Shown: positions 1 to 10,113, counted from the stretch's first letter. The stretch is DNA of 55,374 nt from Lacticaseibacillus porcinae (GCF_003946305.1 NZ_RHNS01000020.1:1-55374); one strand, 5' to 3'. The notes: generated by a model not told the origin, from the sequence alone. Translations and numbers: made by a program.

Positions 1-73
1 TCCGGCCCATACAAAAACTCCTTCCTAGGAAGGCAAGCTTTAATTATTTGCTTGTCTACCCAAGAAGGAGTAT

Positions 74-99
74 AGCCATCATGATGATCGGCCTTTTTG
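74..99 (+). terminator. Possible terminator of a gene left of the window
   Basis: A short hairpin (GCCATCA / TGAT-C-GGC) is followed by CTTTTTG. It would end a plus-strand transcript entering from outside the window. The stem is short and carries one bulge, so this is tentative. Confidence 0.4.
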
Positions 100-128
100 T
101 GTGGTGAGCGGCAGTTTGTCAGAAGCAG

Positions 129-157
129 TTGACTTTTGTGGCAATTAATAGAATAAT
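129..157 (+). promoter_or_regulatory. Sigma-A type promoter of the amino acid permease
   Basis: TTGACT (129-134) is followed by a 17-bp spacer and AATAAT (152-157). It lies about 45 bp before the permease ribosome site AGGAGG. A small palindrome, GAGA-GCGTT-TCTC, directly follows and could be an operator. Confidence 0.6.
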
Positions 158-208
158 ATTGAGAGCGTTTCTCATAATCTTAAGTATTGTTAATATAGGA
201 GGTCACCA

Positions 209-1645
209 ATGCGTCAGCTGTTCACGCGGATGCTTCAAAAAGAAGATCCTAGTGTTTATGAAGATAAAGATTCACACCTTAAGCGAGTATTAGGGGTCAA
301 AGATTTTTTAGCCTTAGGCGTCGGTACCATTGTGTCAACGACGATTTTCACCTTGCCTGGGGTCGTGGCAGCTGACCATGCAGGGCCTGCGGTTGCCTTA
401 AGTTGTTTAGGCGCCGCCATCGTCGCGGGTTTGGTGGCTTTCGCTTATGCCGAAATGGCTGCGGCAATGCCATTTGCTGGTTCTGCTTATTCATGGATCA
501 ATGTGGTGTTTGGTGAAGTCTTCGGTTGGATCGCCGGTTGGGCGTTGTTAGCTGAGTACTTCATTGCCGTCGCGTTTGTGGCTTCAGGACTATCTGCGAA
601 TCTACGAGGGTTGCTGGCAAGTTTTGGACTAGTGGTCCCGAATGCGCTCGCCAATCCGTTCGGTCATAACGGCGGGGTGATGGATCTGATCGCCACTGTG
701 GTGATTTTGCTAGTGGCATGGTTATTATCACGCGGGGTCAGTGAAGCAGCGCGAGTTGAAAACATCTTAGTTGTGTTGAAGGTGTTAGCGATTTTAGCGT
801 TTATCGCCATTGGGTTAACGGCAATTCACCCAAGCAACTACACCCCATTTATCCCGGCATATCACGTGAACGCAGACGGCTCGTCATTTGGTGGTTGGAA
901 AGGGATCTATGCTGGGATGAGCACGATTTTCCTCGCTTATATCGGTTTTGATTCAATTGCGGCTAACTCTGCAGAAGCTAAGAATCCAGAAAAAACGATG
1001 CCTCGTGGGATCATCGGCAGTTTGATCGTCGCGGTGATTTTGTTTATGGCCGTATCGTTAGTGTTAGTGGGGATGTTTAAATACTCTGCATACGCTGGCA
1101 ATGCGGAACCTGTCGGCTGGGCATTGCGTGAATCTGGCCATCGCTTAGCGGCAACTGTCATCGAATCTGTGGCAGTGATCGGAATGTTTACGGCTTTGAT
1201 CGGAATGATGATGGCTGGCAGTCGCTTGTTGTACAGCTTTGGTCGTGATGGCATGTTGCCAAAGACCTTAGGCAAGCTCACAGCGAAAAAAGGCCAACCA
1301 AATCACGCCTTGTTGGTGCTGACGGTGATCGGTGTGATCATTGGGGCGCTATTCCCATTTGATTTCTTATCTCAATTAATTTCTGCTGGGACTTTGATCG
1401 CCTTTATGTTTGTGAGTTTAGGGATCTATCGCCTGCGTCCTCGTGAAGGCAAAGACATCGCGGATCCCGCCTTCAAAATGCCTTGGTATCCGGTGATGCC
1501 AGCATTAGCCTTCATCGGTGCATTGATCGTCTTTTTAGGCTTAGACATCCAAGCTAAGCTATATTCTGGGGTGTGGTTCATCATTGGACTGATCGTTTAT
1601 CTCGTATATGGGATGCACCATTCGGTTTTAGATAAGCAAAAGTAA
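209..1645 (+). CDS. APC-family amino acid permease (cationic amino acid transporter/YfnA-like)
   Basis: This 478-residue integral membrane protein has about 12 to 13 hydrophobic segments, the normal size for the amino acid-polyamine-organocation superfamily. The first helix carries the unwound glycine region seen in APC transporters (GVGTIVSTTIFTLPG, about residues 36-50), although the usual G-T-G-I-F is S-T-T-I-F here. The segment FGWIAGWALLAEYFIAVAFV is typical of CAT/YfnA proteins. It probably imports or exchanges an amino acid; the substrate cannot be read from sequence. The ATG has an AGGAGG site 6 bases upstream, and the gene is monocistronic with its own promoter and terminator. Confidence 0.88.
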   Translation: MRQLFTRMLQKEDPSVYEDKDSHLKRVLGVKDFLALGVGTIVSTTIFTLPGVVAADHAGPAVALSCLGAAIVAGLVAFAYAEMAAAMPFAGSAYSWINVVFGEVFGWIAGWALLAEYFIAVAFVASGLSANLRGLLASFGLVVPNALANPFGHNGGVMDLIATVVILLVAWLLSRGVSEAARVENILVVLKVLAILAFIAIGLTAIHPSNYTPFIPAYHVNADGSSFGGWKGIYAGMSTIFLAYIGFDSIAANSAEAKNPEKTMPRGIIGSLIVAVILFMAVSLVLVGMFKYSAYAGNAEPVGWALRESGHRLAATVIESVAVIGMFTALIGMMMAGSRLLYSFGRDGMLPKTLGKLTAKKGQPNHALLVLTVIGVIIGALFPFDFLSQLISAGTLIAFMFVSLGIYRLRPREGKDIADPAFKMPWYPVMPALAFIGALIVFLGLDIQAKLYSGVWFIIGLIVYLVYGMHHSVLDKQK

Positions 1646-1648
1646 GTT

Positions 1649-1687
1649 CAAAACAGACAGTCATTGTGCATGACTGTCTGTTTTCTT
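1649..1687 (+). terminator. Rho-independent terminator after the permease
   Basis: A strong stem, AACAGACAGTCAT / ATGACTGTCTGTT, with a TGTGC loop is followed by a T-rich tail (TTTTCTT). Confidence 0.85.
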
Positions 1688-1855
1688 ATCTGACAACAAA
1701 TGTATCCGATTGCATCTACGCATCAGACAAAAAGGTGATACAATAACAAAGAACGATTGGCGTTCACTATCTTTTTTGCTATCGAAAGCTTAGAAACTCA
1801 TCACAATCTCATTTTATGTGCTAAACTATCATAGTATCTTAATCAAGAAAGGTGA

Positions 1856-3205
<1,350 letters not shown>

Positions 3206-3212
3206 AACCTTG

Positions 3213-3242
3213 AAAAGATCAGCAATTGCTGATCTTTTTTTC
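3213..3242 (+). terminator. Terminator after gdhA
   Basis: The stem AAAGATCAGCA / TGCTGATCTTT is followed by a run of T residues. Confidence 0.85.
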
Positions 3243-3315
3243 TTTGGGATCACAGCTGTCATCAGTTGGGATATCAGTTCTCCCTTGCAAAATATTAGGT
3301 TTATGTTGGATTCTG

Positions 3316-3437
3316 TGGTATACTGAGTTCAAGTAATTAACAGAAGCGAGAATTGTTGTGTCATGCATGATGAATTTTCCTTTCGAGATTACCGTTGTTT
3401 GTCACTATATTTAGGTTTATAAAGGAGATTCATCACT
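3316..3437 (+). promoter_or_regulatory. Extended -10 promoter and long leader of the cold-shock gene
   Basis: TGG-TATACT (3316-3324) is an extended -10 element without a convincing -35 box. Transcription from about 3331 would give a leader of roughly 105 bases, the length typical of cold-shock mRNAs whose 5' UTR acts as a temperature-sensitive element. AAAGGAGA precedes the start codon. Confidence 0.5.
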
Positions 3438-3638
3438 ATGCAACAAGGCACAGTTAAATGGTTTAACGCAGACAAAGGCTACGGCTTTATCACTGGTCAA
3501 GATGGCCAAGACGTATTTGTACACTTCTCCGCTATCCAAGGCGACGGTTACAAGACTCTTGACGAAGGCCAAGCTGTTTCCTACGACATCGAACAATCCG
3601 ATCGTGGGCCTCAAGCTGCTAACGTTAACAAGCTGTAA
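3438..3638 (+). CDS. csp: Cold-shock protein (CspA family RNA chaperone)
   Basis: This is a complete 66-residue single cold-shock domain that binds single-stranded RNA/DNA. RNP1 (KGYGFI, residues 13-18) and RNP2 (VFVHF, about residues 27-31) are intact, as is the N-terminal GTVKWFN strand. Its codon choice (AAC, GAC, TTC) is more biased than its neighbours, as expected for a highly expressed gene. Which csp paralogue it corresponds to cannot be decided. Confidence 0.95.
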   Translation: MQQGTVKWFNADKGYGFITGQDGQDVFVHFSAIQGDGYKTLDEGQAVSYDIEQSDRGPQAANVNKL

Positions 3639-3656
3639 TTTATAGCTTTTAACTTG

Positions 3657-3692
3657 AAAAACCGCTTTGACATTCGTCAAGGCGGTTTTTTT
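3657..3692. terminator. Bidirectional terminator between csp and tetR
   Basis: The stem AAAACCGCTTTGAC / GTCAAGGCGGTTTT has A/T runs on both sides, so it can serve csp (+) and the convergent TetR gene (-), whose stop codon overlaps it. Confidence 0.85.
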
Positions 3693-4236
3693 AATGGTTA
3701 AATTCAGTGACGTTGTCGATGATCTCAGCGATTTGTTGCGGGGTTTCTTTCGCACCAGTCGCCAACCACTGGGAAATCACTTGAATGGCGCCGCTGAAGT
3801 AAAACTCAAAATAATAATTTAAGACAGCAGGATCTGTGATGTCAAAGCGAGCACTGTAGCGACTTAAGGTTTGGTGACGCATTGGCTTTAAAATGGTTTG
3901 CAACACTGGACTATGTTGGAGATTTTGTAAAATGATCGCAGTGGCGGTGTCTTGTTGTTTGATCACAGTCAACACTTGCGGTAGCCACGTCATCAAAGTG
4001 GTTTCATCACCGATCAATGGGCTCACTTGTTGCGCGAGATCATGTTCAATGTCGGCAAACAAAGCAGCGGGATTGTCGTAATGACTATAAAATGTCCCGC
4101 GGTTGATATCAGCAACTTGGCAAATGGTGGTGACTGTGATGTTTGCGAGGCTGTGATCTGCCAGCAAGGTCAATAAAGCAAGTTTGAGTTGATTGCGGGT
4201 TTGTTGCACCCGGCGATTGTTTTTAATTCCAACCAT
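3691..4236 (-). CDS. TetR-family transcriptional regulator
   Basis: This is a 181-residue repressor. The N-terminal helix-turn-helix is clear (ITVTTICQVADINRGTFYSH, about residues 32-52), and the C-terminal part is the divergent ligand/dimerisation domain found in small lactobacillar TetR proteins. I chose the ATG at 4236 because GAAAGGA lies 6-7 bases upstream; an upstream in-frame start at 4272 lacks a ribosome site. It is divergently transcribed from the ABC exporter at 4366-7675, the usual arrangement for a local repressor of an efflux system. The ligand is unknown. Confidence 0.88.
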   Translation of the reverse strand: MVGIKNNRRVQQTRNQLKLALLTLLADHSLANITVTTICQVADINRGTFYSHYDNPAALFADIEHDLAQQVSPLIGDETTLMTWLPQVLTVIKQQDTATAIILQNLQHSPVLQTILKPMRHQTLSRYSARFDITDPAVLNYYFEFYFSGAIQVISQWLATGAKETPQQIAEIIDNVTEFNH

Positions 4237-4300
4237 GACTATCCTTTCGACACTTATCTCTAATCTGTTCAATTCATAACATTGTGGTGAATATTTGTGG

Positions 4301-4329
4301 TTGAGGTCATTTTCTCACAGCGGGATAAT
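4301..4329 (+). promoter_or_regulatory. Promoter of the ABC exporter operon
   Basis: TTGAGG (4301-4306), a 17-bp spacer and GATAAT (4324-4329). CATTGTG (4280-4286) and CACAATG (4333-4339) bracket the promoter as inverted half sites and could be where the divergent TetR protein acts; that role is inference. Confidence 0.5.
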
Positions 4330-4365
4330 AAGCACAATGACGTAATCAGAAAGGGTGGAAGTAGC

Positions 4366-5067
4366 GTGGCATATATCGAAGTCAAACATGAATATAAAAC
4401 CTATCAAATGGGCGAAACTAAAATCGATGCCAATCATGACTTGAGTTTTGAATGTGAGCAAGGCCAATTGACGGTGATCTTGGGCCCTTCTGGCGCCGGT
4501 AAATCTACCGTTTTAAATATTTTAGGTGGGATGGATACGCCAACCAGTGGTGAAGTATTGATCGATGGCGTGGATATTGCCAATTTCTCTGATAAACAAC
4601 TCACTGAATATCGTCGCCATAGTGTTGGCTTTGTCTTTCAGTTTTACAACTTGGTGCCAAATCTCACCACCAAAGAAAACGTCGAGCTGGCCAATTCAAT
4701 TGTTTCAGACGCCTTAGATGCAGAAGAAACTTTGGTGAACGTTGGGTTAGGCGCGCGCCTTGATAACTTCCCGTCACAATTATCTGGTGGGGAACAACAA
4801 CGTGTGGCGATCGCCCGGGCCTTAGCGAAAAATCCAAAACTTCTATTATGTGATGAACCAACTGGCGCCTTGGATTATGAAACGGGTAAACAAGTTTTGC
4901 AGTTGCTTCAAGATGCTTCTCGCAAAGATAACAAAACCGTGTTGATCATCACTCATAATGCTGCCTTAGCGAAAATGGCTGATCGTGTGATCCACATCAA
5001 CGATGCCAAAGTCCGCTCAGTGGTTGATAATCCGCAACCGACACCAGTTGCTGAAATCGAGTGGTGA
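4366..5067 (+). CDS. ABC transporter ATP-binding protein (LolD/MacB type)
   Basis: This is a 233-residue ATPase of the lipoprotein/peptide exporter type. It has Walker [11 protein letters not shown]-loop FQFYNL, signature [16 protein letters not shown], Walker [13 protein letters not shown] and the switch histidine ITHN. The start is taken as GTG at 4366 behind AAAGGGTGGAAG; an upstream GTG (4297) would overlap the promoter. It pairs with the FtsX-like permease that begins 4 bases after its stop. The two together probably extrude a peptide, antimicrobial or lipid-linked substrate, which cannot be specified. Confidence 0.9.
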   Translation: MAYIEVKHEYKTYQMGETKIDANHDLSFECEQGQLTVILGPSGAGKSTVLNILGGMDTPTSGEVLIDGVDIANFSDKQLTEYRRHSVGFVFQFYNLVPNLTTKENVELANSIVSDALDAEETLVNVGLGARLDNFPSQLSGGEQQRVAIARALAKNPKLLLCDEPTGALDYETGKQVLQLLQDASRKDNKTVLIITHNAALAKMADRVIHINDAKVRSVVDNPQPTPVAEIEW

Positions 5068-5071
5068 TGCC

Positions 5072-7675
5072 ATGAAACCAATGACTAAAAATCTTTGGCG
5101 TGAGATTCGCGCGTCAAAAGGTCGCTTCATTGCGATCATTTTAATTATCTTCATGGGGTGTTTGATTTTTGTTGGGGTCCGCGCCGCAGGTCCTGGACTG
5201 AATGAATCACTGACCACCACGGTGCAAAAAGCGAAACTCAGCGATGTTCAGTTGATGAGTACCACTGGCTTTACGAAAAAAGATGTCAATGCCGTGGAAA
5301 CTGTTTCAGGCGCTCAAGCAGAAGCCACGAAGTTTACCTATGTCACCGGTGGCCGTAATGCACTGGCGGTTGCATTGTATGGCTATGATCGACAAGCTAG
5401 TCTCAATCAGTTGACTTTGCGTGCTGGGCACTTACCACGTTCCAAGACCCAAGTCGTGTTAGATTATCGCGCAAAGTCTGAATACAACTACAAGTTAGGT
5501 CAAACTTTCACCTTTGGTAAAACCAGTGCATTGAAACATCGCACCTTTACGATCGTTGGCTTTGCAGACTCACCGCAATATATCGACAATGGTTTGCGAG
5601 GCGCTGCGAATGTTGGGGATGGGACAGTCAGGTTTTTTGCTTATGTGCCCCAAAGTCAAATGACGATTCCTGCCAGTTTGTTGTCTGTGCGCTTTAAGGC
5701 GATTCAAGGGCATAATACTTATGCTGACAGTTATCAAACCGCACGCGATAAAAAGCTTCGACAGCTTAAAACCATTTTTAAAAAGCGTGCCTTGACGCGT
5801 AGCAACGATTTGTATCAAGAGGCTTTGGCCAAAATCGCGCCGCAAGAAGCAAAGCTGACTGCGGCAAACCAACAACTGAAGCTTGCCCAGGCCCAAGTCG
5901 CGCAAGCTAGTGGTGGTCAAATGACGACCACACCTGCGATCGATCAACAGTTAGCAACGTTAAAAGTAGCGCAAGCGAAATTAGAAGCTGCTAAAACCAA
6001 GGCCAAACAACAAACCAAAACCACCTATACCTATCAAGATCGTTCAGACTTACCAGGCTTTTCGGCCTACGGAGAATCTAGCGAGCGGATCGCCGCAATC
6101 GCAAATGTCTTTCCAGTCTTCTTCTTCTTGATTGCCGCTTTGATCACCTTTACCACGATCACGCGGATGGTGGAAGAAGCCCGTGGACAAATTGGGACCT
6201 TCAAAGCATTAGGCTATGGCAAATGGGCCATTGCGAAGAACTATTTGGAATATGCTTTGATCGCCGCGCTAGTCGGTGGGGTGCTTGGCTCAATATTTGG
6301 TAATGAAACTTTGCCACGGTTTATTCTCGCGTTGTATGGGCAAACGATTCCCATGATCGCAACTGTGCGCATGCAATGGGGGTCGCTTGGATTAGCGCTG
6401 GGGTTCTCCTTGATCGCAACGGTTGGCGCCGCAGCGTTTGTGGTGCGGCGCGAATTACAAGAAGGCCCAGCGGCATTGATGTTACCTAAAGCCCCGAAAT
6501 CTGCCAAACGGATCTTACTGGAGCGGATCACGCCGTTATGGTCGCGTTTAAACTTCAATCAAAAAGTCTCCTATCGTAATTTGTTCCGGTATAAAAGTCG
6601 AATGGTGATGTCGATCATCGGGATCGCCGGCGGTTGTGCGTTGATTCTAACTGGGTTTGGGATCCGCGACTCGATTATTGCCAGCGGGACTAGGCAATAC
6701 GGTGATATTGTCAAATATCAAGCAGTGGTATCGTTGAAAGGCTCAGCCCAAAAGGCTCAGTCTGTCTTAGCAGACGATGCCAACTATCGCAGCAGTACCA
6801 AAGTGATGGCCAACACCGCCAAAGTACGGTTTGGGGATGAAAGTGTTGCCTCAGTCAACGTCTTTACGCCAAAAACTGGCGATTTTTCTCGCTATATTCA
6901 TTTAAGCACGCCCAAAGGCCAAGCAATCACACTCCCGAAACAAGGGGCAGTGATCTCCCAGAAAACTGCGACATTGCTAGGAGTCAAAGTCGGCGATCGT
7001 GTCTCAGTGACAGTCACTGGTGATCAACGCGTCTCACTTAAAATTGCTGCGATCACCAAAAACTACATTGGCGATTACTTGTACCTCAGTGCTGACGCCT
7101 ATCAAAAGGCATGGCATCAAGCCGCAACTAGCAATGCTTTACTAGTTCGGTTGGCACCGCAAAGTGATCACCAGCGCAACACCTTGGCGCATCGTTTATT
7201 AAAGTCTGGTACCGTACTTGGCACCAGTTTTGTTGCCGATCAAAAAACCACCATCGACAACATGTCTAGTACCTTGAATCCAGTGGTGATGATTTTTATT
7301 GTGATGTCAGGCTTGTTATCATTTGTGGTGATGTACAATTTGACCAATATCAATGTGTCTGAACGGATTCGCGAGTTATCAACAGTTAAAGTGTTAGGGT
7401 TTTACGATCGGGAAGTGACGATGTATGTCTCACGTGAAAATATCGTTTTAACCTTGATCGGGATCATCTTTGGCTATGGCGTCGGTAATGCGTTGACGTG
7501 GTACATTTTGCGCCAAGCAACCACAGCACAGGTCATGTTCCCACTGACGATTCATTGGCCAGGTTATGTGGCCGCTGCTGTCTTGATGGCAGTTTTCACT
7601 GGTGTGGTGATCTTAGTCACACATCGGCGTTTGCAACATGTCGACATGGTATCCGCATTAAAAGCCACAGAATAG
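5072..7675 (+). CDS. FtsX/MacB-like ABC transporter permease, double domain
   Basis: This 867-residue permease has an N-terminal membrane anchor (about residues 17-39), a large extracytoplasmic region with a Gln/Ala/Lys-rich coiled coil (about residues 225-310), two groups of FtsX-type membrane helices and a second extracellular domain. The last helices end at residue 867. This is the layout of large single-chain permeases of the MacB superfamily in lactobacilli (two FtsX domains in one chain). Start at ATG 5072, which follows the ATPase stop by 4 bases, indicating translational coupling. Substrate unknown. Confidence 0.85.
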   Translation: MKPMTKNLWREIRASKGRFIAIILIIFMGCLIFVGVRAAGPGLNESLTTTVQKAKLSDVQLMSTTGFTKKDVNAVETVSGAQAEATKFTYVTGGRNALAVALYGYDRQASLNQLTLRAGHLPRSKTQVVLDYRAKSEYNYKLGQTFTFGKTSALKHRTFTIVGFADSPQYIDNGLRGAANVGDGTVRFFAYVPQSQMTIPASLLSVRFKAIQGHNTYADSYQTARDKKLRQLKTIFKKRALTRSNDLYQEALAKIAPQEAKLTAANQQLKLAQAQVAQASGGQMTTTPAIDQQLATLKVAQAKLEAAKTKAKQQTKTTYTYQDRSDLPGFSAYGESSERIAAIANVFPVFFFLIAALITFTTITRMVEEARGQIGTFKALGYGKWAIAKNYLEYALIAALVGGVLGSIFGNETLPRFILALYGQTIPMIATVRMQWGSLGLALGFSLIATVGAAAFVVRRELQEGPAALMLPKAPKSAKRILLERITPLWSRLNFNQKVSYRNLFRYKSRMVMSIIGIAGGCALILTGFGIRDSIIASGTRQYGDIVKYQAVVSLKGSAQKAQSVLADDANYRSSTKVMANTAKVRFGDESVASVNVFTPKTGDFSRYIHLSTPKGQAITLPKQGAVISQKTATLLGVKVGDRVSVTVTGDQRVSLKIAAITKNYIGDYLYLSADAYQKAWHQAATSNALLVRLAPQSDHQRNTLAHRLLKSGTVLGTSFVADQKTTIDNMSSTLNPVVMIFIVMSGLLSFVVMYNLTNINVSERIRELSTVKVLGFYDREVTMYVSRENIVLTLIGIIFGYGVGNALTWYILRQATTAQVMFPLTIHWPGYVAAAVLMAVFTGVVILVTHRRLQHVDMVSALKATE

Positions 7676-7676
7676 C

Positions 7677-7721
7677 AAAATCGCGGTTAACTTCCGAATG
7701 GAGGTTAACCGCGATTTTGCG
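7677..7721. terminator. Bidirectional terminator between exporter and MarR operon
   Basis: A long stem, CAAAATCGCGGTTAAC / GTTAACCGCGATTTTG, closes both the exporter operon (+) and the convergent three-gene MarR operon (-). Confidence 0.85.
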
Positions 7722-7722
7722 T

Positions 7723-7926
7723 CTATTGAAAGTCAAAGGAGGCCAATTGATCTTCAACTTGTTGGATCTGGTCATTGACAGTGGCGATTTTTTCTTTGAT
7801 CGTTTCTAAATCATCACCTTGGCTGCTGTACCCTTTATAATAAGCAGTCATATAATCAACATTTTCGAGTTGTTCCAGTTGTTGGTGCAAGTCGCCTAAC
7901 CGAGCAATCAAGGTATCTTCATTCAT
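7723..7926 (-). CDS. Small coiled-coil protein, unknown function
   Basis: This 67-residue acidic protein is probably almost entirely helical, with heptad-like spacing of Leu/Ile/Val (LGDLHQQLEQLENV, IKEKIATVNDQIQQVEDQL) and no membrane segment. It starts at ATG 7926 behind GAGGTGAGC. It is the last gene of the MarR operon, 10 bases after the 190-residue protein. I do not recognise the family. Confidence 0.65.
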   Translation of the reverse strand: MNEDTLIARLGDLHQQLEQLENVDYMTAYYKGYSSQGDDLETIKEKIATVNDQIQQVEDQLASFDFQ

Positions 7927-7936
7927 TTGCTCACCT

Positions 7937-8506
7937 CTACGCTAATGCATTGGGGCTTGGCAGCTGGGGGCCATGTTCCTCACGGGCGTTGACCCAATCA
8001 TCGTTATCCCACATTTCTGTGGCGCGGCGTCCGCGGAAATAATCCCATTGTGATTCAATTTCCATTTCGATCATGGTACCGTCTAATGCGAAAGTGACCC
8101 AATTGTAAGTGCCGTTTTGGTGACCGAATTTAACCCATAGCACCGGAAAAACCACGGTTTCTCCGGTGGCGTTAATAAAACTGCGTCGTTGATCTTCCAC
8201 CCGAATAAAACTTAAACCTTTGGCATACTCAGCATCAAGCTGTTGAAAAAGCTTAAGGGCTTGCGCTGGTGCTTGCTTTGTCGATAAGCGATCACTTGCT
8301 GGGACAACAGTGAGTTGTTTGAGGCTCAAAACGCGGTGATGATCAAAGATACCGATAATCCGTGGCCCATTTTCTTGAAAAACGCCGAAAGGTTGATAAC
8401 GCAACATTAACACTGGATCACCATTGCGTTGGACCGTTTTGCATGACACCAATTGATAGGTCGACGGTATTGAGATCACACGGTTCATTAATTTTTCTTC
8501 GTTCAT
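7937..8506 (-). CDS. Conserved hypothetical cytosolic protein in MarR operon
   Basis: This is an approximately 189-residue soluble protein without signal peptide or membrane segments. Its sequence alternates beta-like stretches (VLMLRYQPFGVF, GPRIIGIFDHHRVLSL, YNWVTFALDGTMIEMEIES) and ends with a Trp/Asp-rich helix region (WDYFRGRRATEMWDNDDW). I do not recognise it. ATG at 8506 is preferred because AAGGAG lies 8 bases upstream, within the end of the MarR gene; an in-frame GTG at 8515 overlaps that ribosome site. The co-transcription suggests it acts with, or is a target of, the MarR regulator. Confidence 0.7.
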   Translation of the reverse strand: MNEEKLMNRVISIPSTYQLVSCKTVQRNGDPVLMLRYQPFGVFQENGPRIIGIFDHHRVLSLKQLTVVPASDRLSTKQAPAQALKLFQQLDAEYAKGLSFIRVEDQRRSFINATGETVVFPVLWVKFGHQNGTYNWVTFALDGTMIEMEIESQWDYFRGRRATEMWDNDDWVNAREEHGPQLPSPNALA

Positions 8507-8511
8507 AACAG

Positions 8512-8937
8512 TCACTCCTTTGGTGCATCTGCCATTTTCTGGAGTAGCAACTTAAACTGAGCTTGTTCGTCAACTGCTAAAGGGGCAAGAAATTGTTGTT
8601 GCGCTAAGGCAAGACAATCAAGTAAAGCTGGGCAAATTTCAGTACCTGAATCAGTCAAGGTTAACACAAACCCACGACGATCATTGGGATTGGCGTGTTT
8701 CGTGAGGTAGCCGAGGTCGATGAGCTGCTTGACGGCGCGGGTGACATTGCTGGGGTTGACCCCAGTGAGCTGAACCATGCGTTCTTGAGGCATCGGGCCA
8801 AATTGATGTAACTTGATCAAATAGTAATAAAGGCTACTGGAAAGTTGGTAGCGCGTTAACGTTTGATCGAGAATTTGGATATAACGGCGACTCAACGCTG
8901 GGAGATCTTTAAGCGCGTCATTTGATTCAAAGGTCAT
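8512..8937 (-). CDS. MarR-family transcriptional regulator
   Basis: This 141-residue winged-helix regulator has the recognition region QERMVQLTGVNPSNVTRAVKQL (written with a break: QERMVQLTGVNP then SNVTRAVKQL), followed by a wing (HANPNDRRGFVLTLTDSG) carrying the family D-x-R motif. First gene of a three-gene minus-strand operon. A perfect 32-bp palindrome lies 19 bp upstream (8957-8988) and is the obvious autoregulatory operator. The inducing ligand is unknown. Confidence 0.9.
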   Translation of the reverse strand: MTFESNDALKDLPALSRRYIQILDQTLTRYQLSSSLYYYLIKLHQFGPMPQERMVQLTGVNPSNVTRAVKQLIDLGYLTKHANPNDRRGFVLTLTDSGTEICPALLDCLALAQQQFLAPLAVDEQAQFKLLLQKMADAPKE

Positions 8938-8956
8938 GAATATTACCTAGCCTACA

Positions 8957-8988
8957 TTTATTATTTGCTTGCGCAAGCAAATAATAAA
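8957..8988. promoter_or_regulatory. Perfect 32-bp palindrome, probable MarR operator
   Basis: Left half TTTATTATTTGCTTGC is followed without spacer by its exact complement, GCAAGCAAATAATAAA. The core TTGCTTGCGCAAGCAA resembles operators of MarR-type dimers. It is positioned to cover the promoter of the MarR operon. Confidence 0.75.
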
Positions 8989-9038
8989 GCTAACTATGAA
9001 TTTTGTCAAACGATTGGCGCAAAAAAATTGTCACCCAC

Positions 9039-9300
9039 GAAAAATAGCCGCTAATTGCGGCAATTTTTGGTTATGTACCTGGGCGTGATAGCGGGTGACC
9101 GCCTACCCAGGTAGAGGTAGCATAGTATTTTAGAGTCAGGTGCCAAAACGTTGTGGACGTTTTCGGTCTGCACCGGTGCATAGGTGGCACATCGCTTGGC
9201 AGGTCGACCGACGCCGCCAAACTGTGACTTCACACATCGAGTCGCGTTCAGTGCGGCCGCACCCCGAAGTCTCCGTGATTCATCATGGTTATAACTTAAC
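9039..9300 (-). ncRNA. Structured non-coding RNA candidate, family not recognised
   Basis: No credible protein is encoded here, yet the segment is dense in self-complementarity. The hairpins are ACCTGGG...CCCAGGT (9077-9112), AAAACG...CGTTTT, the palindrome TGCACCGGTGCA, GTGCC...GGCAC and GCGGCCGC. On the minus strand it ends in a terminator-like stem GCCGCAATTAGCGGC followed by TATTTTT (down to 9039), which suggests a minus-strand transcript. I found none of the signatures of tmRNA, RNase P RNA, SRP RNA or 6S RNA. No clean promoter is visible, so the 5' end near 9300 is a guess. Confidence 0.4.
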
Positions 9301-9416
9301 AGGAAAAGCAAACGGATTCAATAACGAAATGAGTACGATGGTGAGCAAACGGTCAGATGAATGATTATCGTTGGAACGCGACCAAAAATAAAATTTAATT
9401 TATTTTGAAATAACAA

Positions 9417-9456
9417 AAACGTCTGACAAATTGTTTGAATTTTTGTCAGACGTTGG
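9417..9456. terminator. Terminator after the signal peptidase gene
   Basis: The stem AACGTCTGACAAA / TTTGTCAGACGTT is an almost perfect inverted repeat immediately downstream of the minus-strand signal peptidase stop codon. Flanking A-rich sequence gives a T tail on the minus strand. Confidence 0.8.
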
Positions 9457-9461
9457 ATGTT

Positions 9462-10037
9462 TTAAAACCCTCGCATTTGAGTGAGCGGCCAATATCGCCA
9501 AATAACCACTGATTCAAGTTCAGCTTTTGAAACGAAACCAAAGCCACGACTATCATAAGAAACCAGTCGATTATCGCCCATGACAAAATAGTGCCCAGCA
9601 GGGACTTTCTTGGCGCGGGTGGCTTTTAATTGCGATAAGGAGAAATTCGCTGTGAAAGTTGCAGCGGCGTGTGCGCGTTGAAATTGCTTGAGTTCTTGCT
9701 TGGCAAATGCAGTTTTGAGGTAAGGTTCATTGACACGTTGGCCATTGATCCAAAGTTGGTCATCGACGACTTTGATCGTATCACCAGGCAAGCCGATCAC
9801 ACGTTTAATGAACAAAGCATGTGGCGCCACTGGTTCGGTTAACACCACAATATCAAAGCGTTTAGGCGTTTGATGTTTGATCGACACCAGGCGCTCACCA
9901 GATTGCAACGTCGGCTGCATGGAGGTGCCATCGACAATATCATTGGCGATGAAATACCGCGTCCCACTAAACACCGCGATGAAAACGACGACTAAAAGCA
10001 ATAACCACCGCCAAGTCGGTTGATGTTGTGACGCCAT
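9462..10037 (-). CDS. lepB: Type I signal peptidase
   Basis: This membrane-bound serine protease cleaves signal peptides from secreted proteins. It has 191 residues, with one N-terminal transmembrane helix (about residues 10-31). The catalytic serine is in DGTSMQPTL (about Ser39), the catalytic lysine in FIKRVIGLPGDTI, and the conserved box GHYFVMGDNRLVSYDSRGFG is complete. ATG at 10037 follows AGGTGATCT. It is monocistronic. Within this window it would be the natural processing enzyme for PplA, whose lipobox cysteine is missing. Confidence 0.94.
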   Translation of the reverse strand: MASQHQPTWRWLLLLVVVFIAVFSGTRYFIANDIVDGTSMQPTLQSGERLVSIKHQTPKRFDIVVLTEPVAPHALFIKRVIGLPGDTIKVVDDQLWINGQRVNEPYLKTAFAKQELKQFQRAHAAATFTANFSLSQLKATRAKKVPAGHYFVMGDNRLVSYDSRGFGFVSKAELESVVIWRYWPLTQMRGF

Positions 10038-10113
10038 AGATCACCTGCTTTCAGGTTTACACCAAAATTCGTTCTGCATTCGTTTTCAAGCGTACCACGT
10101 CCTAAATTAATAG

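Noticed and set aside
9051-9311. 86-codon minus-strand and 74-codon plus-strand ORFs in the 9.0-9.4 kb gap
   Set aside because: Both run through dense hairpins, have no ribosome site and show unnatural composition; the segment reads better as structured non-coding sequence.
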